DNA from: Phytohabitans houttuyneae
GTDB lineage: Bacteria; Actinomycetota; Actinomycetes; Mycobacteriales; Micromonosporaceae
Direction: 5' to 3'
DNA: 64,000 nt
Assembly (NCBI RefSeq): GCF_011764425.1
Contig: NZ_BLPF01000002.1
Span: 682,997-746,996, forward strand
Shown: one piece after another, positions 60,518 through 64,000 of the stretch
How positions within the stretch are numbered: the stretch's first letter is position 1
Layout of the letters: each line of letters begins with the position of its first letter
Made by a program: the position numbers and the translations under genes
The notes under the pieces: model-generated
Databases searched by the model: none
What the model was told of the DNA's origin: nothing
The model's input: only the letters and a program-made list of their open reading frames with translations

Positions 60518-60696
60518 TCGGGTCCGTCAGGCGTACTTCCATTTGATCCCATGCGGCCGCCGGTTCTGGTACCGATCGGCATATTGGCATTGTGCGCACT
60601 ACACGGTGGGACCGCACGAGGGCCGAGTCGCGCACCGCTGGTGTAGCGGTTCGGGGTAGTCTTCCCGGAAACATTTGCATGTGGGGGTGTGGAGTC

Positions 60697-61044
60697 GTGG
60701 CGCGGCAGGTAATCGAGACGCTGATTGACGACATGGACGGTAAGGCTGCGGACGAGACCGTCAGGTTCGGCATTGACGGGGTCGACTACTCCATCGATCT
60801 ATCGGGCAGAAACGCGGGTAAGCTCCGCTCGCTGCTGGCGGTGTATCAGGAGGCTGGTACGCGAATCGGTCGGTCGGGGACGTCCACATCAGGACCGCGG
60901 GGAACGGTCGGTGGGCGCCGGGCAGGTGGCCGGGATGAAAACAAGGCAATCCGCAAGTGGGCGGCCAAGCAGGGTAAGGAACTGTCGGACCGTGGCCGGA
61001 TCCCCGCGGCCATCGTCGACGAGTACCACGCCGCAAACAAGTAG
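60697..61044 (+). CDS. lsr2: Lsr2 nucleoid-associated protein
   Basis: A 115-residue Lsr2: dimerisation domain (RQVIETLIDDMDGKAADETV, FGIDGVDYSIDLS, NAGKLRSLLAVYQEAG), a flexible linker with RAGGRDENKAIRKWA, and the AT-hook-like RGR in LSDRGRIPAAI. It bridges AT-rich DNA and silences foreign genes. GTG 60697 gives the canonical start (MARQ...). A hairpin terminator follows. Many actinomycetes have two or more; whether this is the main copy is unknown. Confidence 0.95.
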   Translation: MARQVIETLIDDMDGKAADETVRFGIDGVDYSIDLSGRNAGKLRSLLAVYQEAGTRIGRSGTSTSGPRGTVGGRRAGGRDENKAIRKWAAKQGKELSDRGRIPAAIVDEYHAANK

Positions 61045-61055
61045 TGCCGGTTGAC

Positions 61056-61087
61056 GCGTTGGCGGCCATGGCCGTCGCCGCCAACGC
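61056..61087 (+). terminator. Hairpin terminator after lsr2
   Basis: An 11-bp stem GCGTTGGCGGC / GCCGCCAACGC with a 10-nt loop, 11 nt after the lsr2 stop. Confidence 0.75.
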
Positions 61088-61186
61088 ATCACCGGTCCAC
61101 GCGGCCGCGACATTTGTCGCCCGCTGGAGGCCCGGCCGGGCGGCGAGGTGACCTGGCCGGTGGTGGCGATGCCAACGGGGGCGGCG

Positions 61187-61849
61187 ATGAGCACCGACGA
61201 GCGGATCGAACGCGCAAGAGTTGCCTATGCGCGGGCTGTTTACGGCGGCGATACCAGCGCGCTTGGCGACGCTGAAAAGGGCCTGGCCGCAGTCGAGGCC
61301 GATGCCGCGTTGGCGCGTGGGCTGCTTCTGCACGCGCGGTTTCAGAGCGCGCCGGCCGACGCTGGTTCTCCGCCCGTCGAGGATCCCGAGGAGCTGGCGT
61401 CCTTCGAGCGCGCGTTCGAGTTGTACCAGGCGCTGGGGGACACGCGCGGTGAGGCCGAGGCGTCGTTCTGGATCGGCTGCCTGCACCAGTTCATCCGCCG
61501 TGACGACGAGACCGCGCTGCCGTACCTCGAGCGGTCCCGCCGGCTCGCGGCGCAGGCCGGTGACAAGCCGACCTGGTCCGAGGCGCTGCGTCACCTGGGC
61601 ATCGCGGCGCACGCGGCCGGCCGGCTGGACGAGGCGCGTGAGCGGCTGGAGGAGTCGTCGCGGCTGCGCCGGGAGGTCGGTGCCCTGCCGGGCGTCGCCT
61701 CCAACATGGTCGGGCTGGCCTACATCGCGGCGGCTCAGGACCGCCGGGCGGACGCGTTCGCCACGCTCGACGAGGCGCTTGCCATCGCGCGCGCCCACGA
61801 CGCCCACGCCATCGTGCGGCACATCGAGCAGGCCAGAGCGCGGATCTGA
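61187..61849 (+). CDS. TPR protein
   Basis: A 220-residue helical protein with about four tetratricopeptide repeats: LASFERAFELYQALGDTRGE, ALPYLERSRRLAAQAGDK, WSEALRHLGIAAHAAGRLDE, AFATLDEALAIARAHDA. A short charged N-terminus precedes them. TPRs mediate protein binding; no partner is evident. ATG 61187 follows GGGGGCGG. Confidence 0.82.
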   Translation: MSTDERIERARVAYARAVYGGDTSALGDAEKGLAAVEADAALARGLLLHARFQSAPADAGSPPVEDPEELASFERAFELYQALGDTRGEAEASFWIGCLHQFIRRDDETALPYLERSRRLAAQAGDKPTWSEALRHLGIAAHAAGRLDEARERLEESSRLRREVGALPGVASNMVGLAYIAAAQDRRADAFATLDEALAIARAHDAHAIVRHIEQARARI

Positions 61850-61893
61850 GCTTGGGGCAGGCCGCGGCTGCCGGTCGCGCTACGGTCGAGCCT

Positions 61894-62409
61894 ATGACGT
61901 CGACGATCGGCAGCCTGGCAAGCGTGGGAAACGTCGTGGACGAGGACTATCACCACGTCACGAAAGCGATTGTCCCGCGGCCGGCGCTGGTCCTGCCCGA
62001 CGCATATCTGAAGTGGTACGACCTCCACCGCGAGGACCAGCGGGTCGATCCCGACGTCGACCTCAAGGCGCGCGAGTTTCTGCGCGCCGAGGCGGCCACC
62101 GGCCGGCTGCCCATTTCCGGCGACCTCGGGTTCGTCATCGACCACCTTTCCGGCGAACACATCCACCTCCTGCTGGTGTTCACCTGGCGGAGCAACAACG
62201 AGATGTGGGAGTCGGTGTACTACATGGACGTCCGCGACGGTGAGCCGTTCCGGCTGCTTCCGCAGGGCACGCACCGCGGCGCCATCTGCGTCTGGGAGTT
62301 CGGCGCGGTGGCGCACGAGCACCTGGCCTGGACGCGATATCTGCGCTCCGACCGTGACGAGCAGGCCAAGCGGGCGTACGTCGAAAGCCAGTTCACCGGC
62401 CTGATCTGA
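61894..62409 (+). CDS. Hypothetical cytosolic protein
   Basis: A 171-residue protein without signal or membrane segments: VDEDYHHVTKAIVPRPAL, FVIDHLSGEHIHLLLVFTW, NEMWESVYYMDVRDGEPF, HEHLAWTRYLRSDRDEQAKRAYV shown in parts. The mixed alpha/beta pattern resembles uncharacterised actinobacterial proteins of this size. No function can be assigned. Its stop is 5 nt from the end of the convergent gene. Confidence 0.7.
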   Translation: MTSTIGSLASVGNVVDEDYHHVTKAIVPRPALVLPDAYLKWYDLHREDQRVDPDVDLKAREFLRAEAATGRLPISGDLGFVIDHLSGEHIHLLLVFTWRSNNEMWESVYYMDVRDGEPFRLLPQGTHRGAICVWEFGAVAHEHLAWTRYLRSDRDEQAKRAYVESQFTGLI

Positions 62410-62414
62410 CGCGG

Positions 62415-63821
62415 TCAGACGCCGCCCACGCGGCCGGGCTCCGGGACGGCGGAGGGCGTGCGCAGGTCGGCCGTCCTGCGGATGAACTCCGCGGCCTGAT
62501 CGTCGCTGAGCTGAAACGCCGTCGCGGCATCCACCACGGCGACACCGGCGGCGTCCAGGGCTTCCTCGGTGCGGGTCAGCAGCCCGTCGAGCCTGATCCG
62601 GGCGTCCTCGAACTCTTCCACCGACCGCGGGAAGAACCGGGCGAGCGACCCCGGCGTCATGCAGAACGCGAGTTCCCGCGAGGCCTGCGCGTACTGGCCA
62701 GCGGCACCGGCCAGGTTGACCTTGCCGGCCCGGTACAGCGCGACGACGGTCAGGACGACGGGATCCCGGTCCAGTGGTACGCCGGTGGACCTGTTGAGCG
62801 TCAGAGCCTCGAACGTCTCCGCGCCCGGGTTGGCGATCTGTGGCGGGTCCATGGCCATGCCGGGGTTGGCGAGCGCCCTTTCGCTGGTCAGGACTTCCGC
62901 GAGGGCGGCCGACAGCTTGACGTCCCCGTCGGTGAAGGACTGCTCGATCGTGGTGAGCGTCTGCCAGGTGGCCTGGATGACTTCCCAGACGGTGCCGCCG
63001 TCGGCCCCCACCTCGGCGACTCCGGGGTTCGCTCGGGGATCGACGACGTACGGCGCCGCGAGCGTGACGACACCCGCGCCCAGCGAGATGGGCCCGGCGA
63101 CCGGCGCGAGAGGCGGAAACAGCGACAGCGCGCCGAACACGACCGACGCGATGGACAGGCCGAGCATCGCGCTGGCGAACTCCTCCTCCGTCGGCGGGAT
63201 GCCCGGCTTGCCGAGTGCGGCGAGGCACTCCTCCGCGGCCATGAGCAGCGCGTTGCCGATGGCGATCACGTAGTCGTGCAGCGTCTGTGCCGTGACCGCC
63301 ATCTGGTAGACGTACGCCCTCTGCCGCAGCGAGGTGTCGTGAAACGGCACGAGGAACCTGCTGTGGAAGGTCTGTGCGGCATCACCCTGCCACTGCCACT
63401 CGACGATCAGCGCGCTGACCTCCGCCACGGTGAGGTCGGCGTACCCGATGCGGTCGTGGATGGTGGCTGGCGGCCCGTCGGGCGGCGGCTCGGCGCTCTG
63501 TCCACCGAGCAGACCCACCAGCGCGGTCAGGTTGAGCGAGTCCAGGTCGTAGTACGCCCGGAACCGGGCCAGGAGCGCGTCGAGGTCGCTGTTGAACCGG
63601 GACGTCTGCTCCTGCGCGGTGGCGATGAGCTGCCTCTGCGCCTCCTCGTCCCATTGCTGGCCGAGCGTCGGCTGGTTCATCGGATTTGCCCAGTCGAAGG
63701 CCACCTCGCCCCGGTCGTCGAAGTGCAGCCCGTACTTGTGCAGCTCGTTGGCGGCGAACAGCTCCATCGCCCACCTGCGGATCTCAACCAGCTTCGGTTC
63801 GAGCTCGTCGGCCAAACGCAT
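62415..63821 (-). CDS. WXG100-like, putative type VII secretion-related protein
   Basis: A 468-residue protein. An N-terminal helical domain is followed by a WQWQGDAAQTFHSRF segment in a long helix pair, matching the W-x-G turn of WXG100/ESX proteins, and then hydrophobic helices around residues 205-260 (LGLSIASVVFGALSLF, GPISLGAGVVTLAAP). The C-terminal half is helical. Such composites occur as ESX-type substrates or their chaperone partners in actinomycetes. It is 37 nt downstream of a further helical gene that runs off the window. Confidence 0.6.
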   Translation of the reverse strand: MRLADELEPKLVEIRRWAMELFAANELHKYGLHFDDRGEVAFDWANPMNQPTLGQQWDEEAQRQLIATAQEQTSRFNSDLDALLARFRAYYDLDSLNLTALVGLLGGQSAEPPPDGPPATIHDRIGYADLTVAEVSALIVEWQWQGDAAQTFHSRFLVPFHDTSLRQRAYVYQMAVTAQTLHDYVIAIGNALLMAAEECLAALGKPGIPPTEEEFASAMLGLSIASVVFGALSLFPPLAPVAGPISLGAGVVTLAAPYVVDPRANPGVAEVGADGGTVWEVIQATWQTLTTIEQSFTDGDVKLSAALAEVLTSERALANPGMAMDPPQIANPGAETFEALTLNRSTGVPLDRDPVVLTVVALYRAGKVNLAGAAGQYAQASRELAFCMTPGSLARFFPRSVEEFEDARIRLDGLLTRTEEALDAAGVAVVDAATAFQLSDDQAAEFIRRTADLRTPSAVPEPGRVGGV

Positions 63822-63858
63822 GCGATTTCCCCTCCGGCGGTCGGCCCGCGAATACGGC

Positions 63859-64000
63859 TCAGCGCGCCCCGTTGAGCACCGCTGTGGCGGCCTCGTCCTG
63901 ACCGCGTAGGAGGCCCTGCCACTCGGTCAGCGCGGTCGGCTCGTCTCCGAGCTCGCGTCGCTGGGCGTCGGCGAGGCTGGCGTACGCGTCGGCGAGGTAG
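63859..64000 (-). CDS. Partial helical protein with a WQG-like motif, C-terminal end
   Basis: The last 46 codons of a gene that continues beyond the window on the minus strand, ending at TGA (63859-63861). The sequence YLADAYASLADAQRREL and TEWQGLLRGQDEA is helical; the gene precedes the WXG100-like gene by 37 nt and probably forms an operon with it, perhaps as its small ESX-like partner. Confidence 0.6.
   Translation of the reverse strand, partial: YLADAYASLADAQRRELGDEPTALTEWQGLLRGQDEAATAVLNGAR

Overview
The window is very GC-rich with strong third-position GC bias, and carries GTG/TTG starts, an Lsr2 nucleoid protein, an LPXTG surface protein, many CBM2-bearing secreted enzymes and dense families of TetR/MarR/IclR/LacI/ROK regulators. 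This points to a soil or plant-associated filamentous actinomycete, probably Micromonosporaceae (inference from style and gene content only). No rRNA, tRNA, CRISPR array, phage or transposase gene was seen.

Layout. 1-7.3 kb: small regulatory and housekeeping modules (a VOC end fragment, methyltransferase, TetR-VOC operon divergent from a DHFR-like reductase, LPXTG surface protein, RmlD-like reductase, two divergent MarR genes, a SecD-like lipoprotein). 7.6-14.4 kb: an HTH-STAND-repeat ATPase, then an MtnA isomerase plus an aldolase/dehydrogenase fusion (5-deoxy- or methylthio-ribose salvage), and a methyltransferase. 14.5-27.5 kb: a pectin/uronate locus with two secreted CBM2 beta-helix proteins, uronate dehydrogenase, an IclR regulator, an ABC sugar importer, KdgD, a glucarate-dehydratase-type enolase, an unknown TIM-barrel-like protein and a truncated 2-oxoglutarate-semialdehyde dehydrogenase. 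Two near-identical palindromes, each exactly 14 nt before a start codon, tie the locus together. 27.5-31.3 kb: a scarred junction with a GH43 remnant, a LacI regulator, a double VOC protein and a membrane-anchored protein. 31.4-36.7 kb: a two-gene conflict-type system, a trypco2 protein followed by a trypsin-STAND-repeat protein of 1649 residues. 37.4-42.4 kb: secreted GH11 xylanase, small secreted proteins, matrixin protease and a GH43-like enzyme. 42.4-53.8 kb: a PIG-L deacetylase divergent from a ROK-regulated operon (ABC importer, creatininase-family, argininosuccinate-lyase-like, ROK kinase), which looks like an undescribed catabolic route. 54-64 kb: GNAT, L,D-transpeptidase, SnoaL/TetR pair, VanZ, a MerR-controlled drug-efflux ABC pair, Lsr2, a TPR protein and two genes resembling type VII secretion substrates.

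Two features cut across the genes. First, a non-coding, palindrome-rich element occurs twice (5256-5800 and 19247-19660, inverted). Each copy lies exactly between convergent genes and starts and ends with CTAG, which supplies the stop codons of both neighbours. Second, four genes are split by frameshifts of the same sign (one base missing), three of them in G/C-rich runs or low-complexity linkers. This looks more like a sequencing or assembly artefact than biology.

Start codons were chosen from ribosome-binding sites, overlaps and family starts. All functions are read from motifs and remembered families, with no database search.
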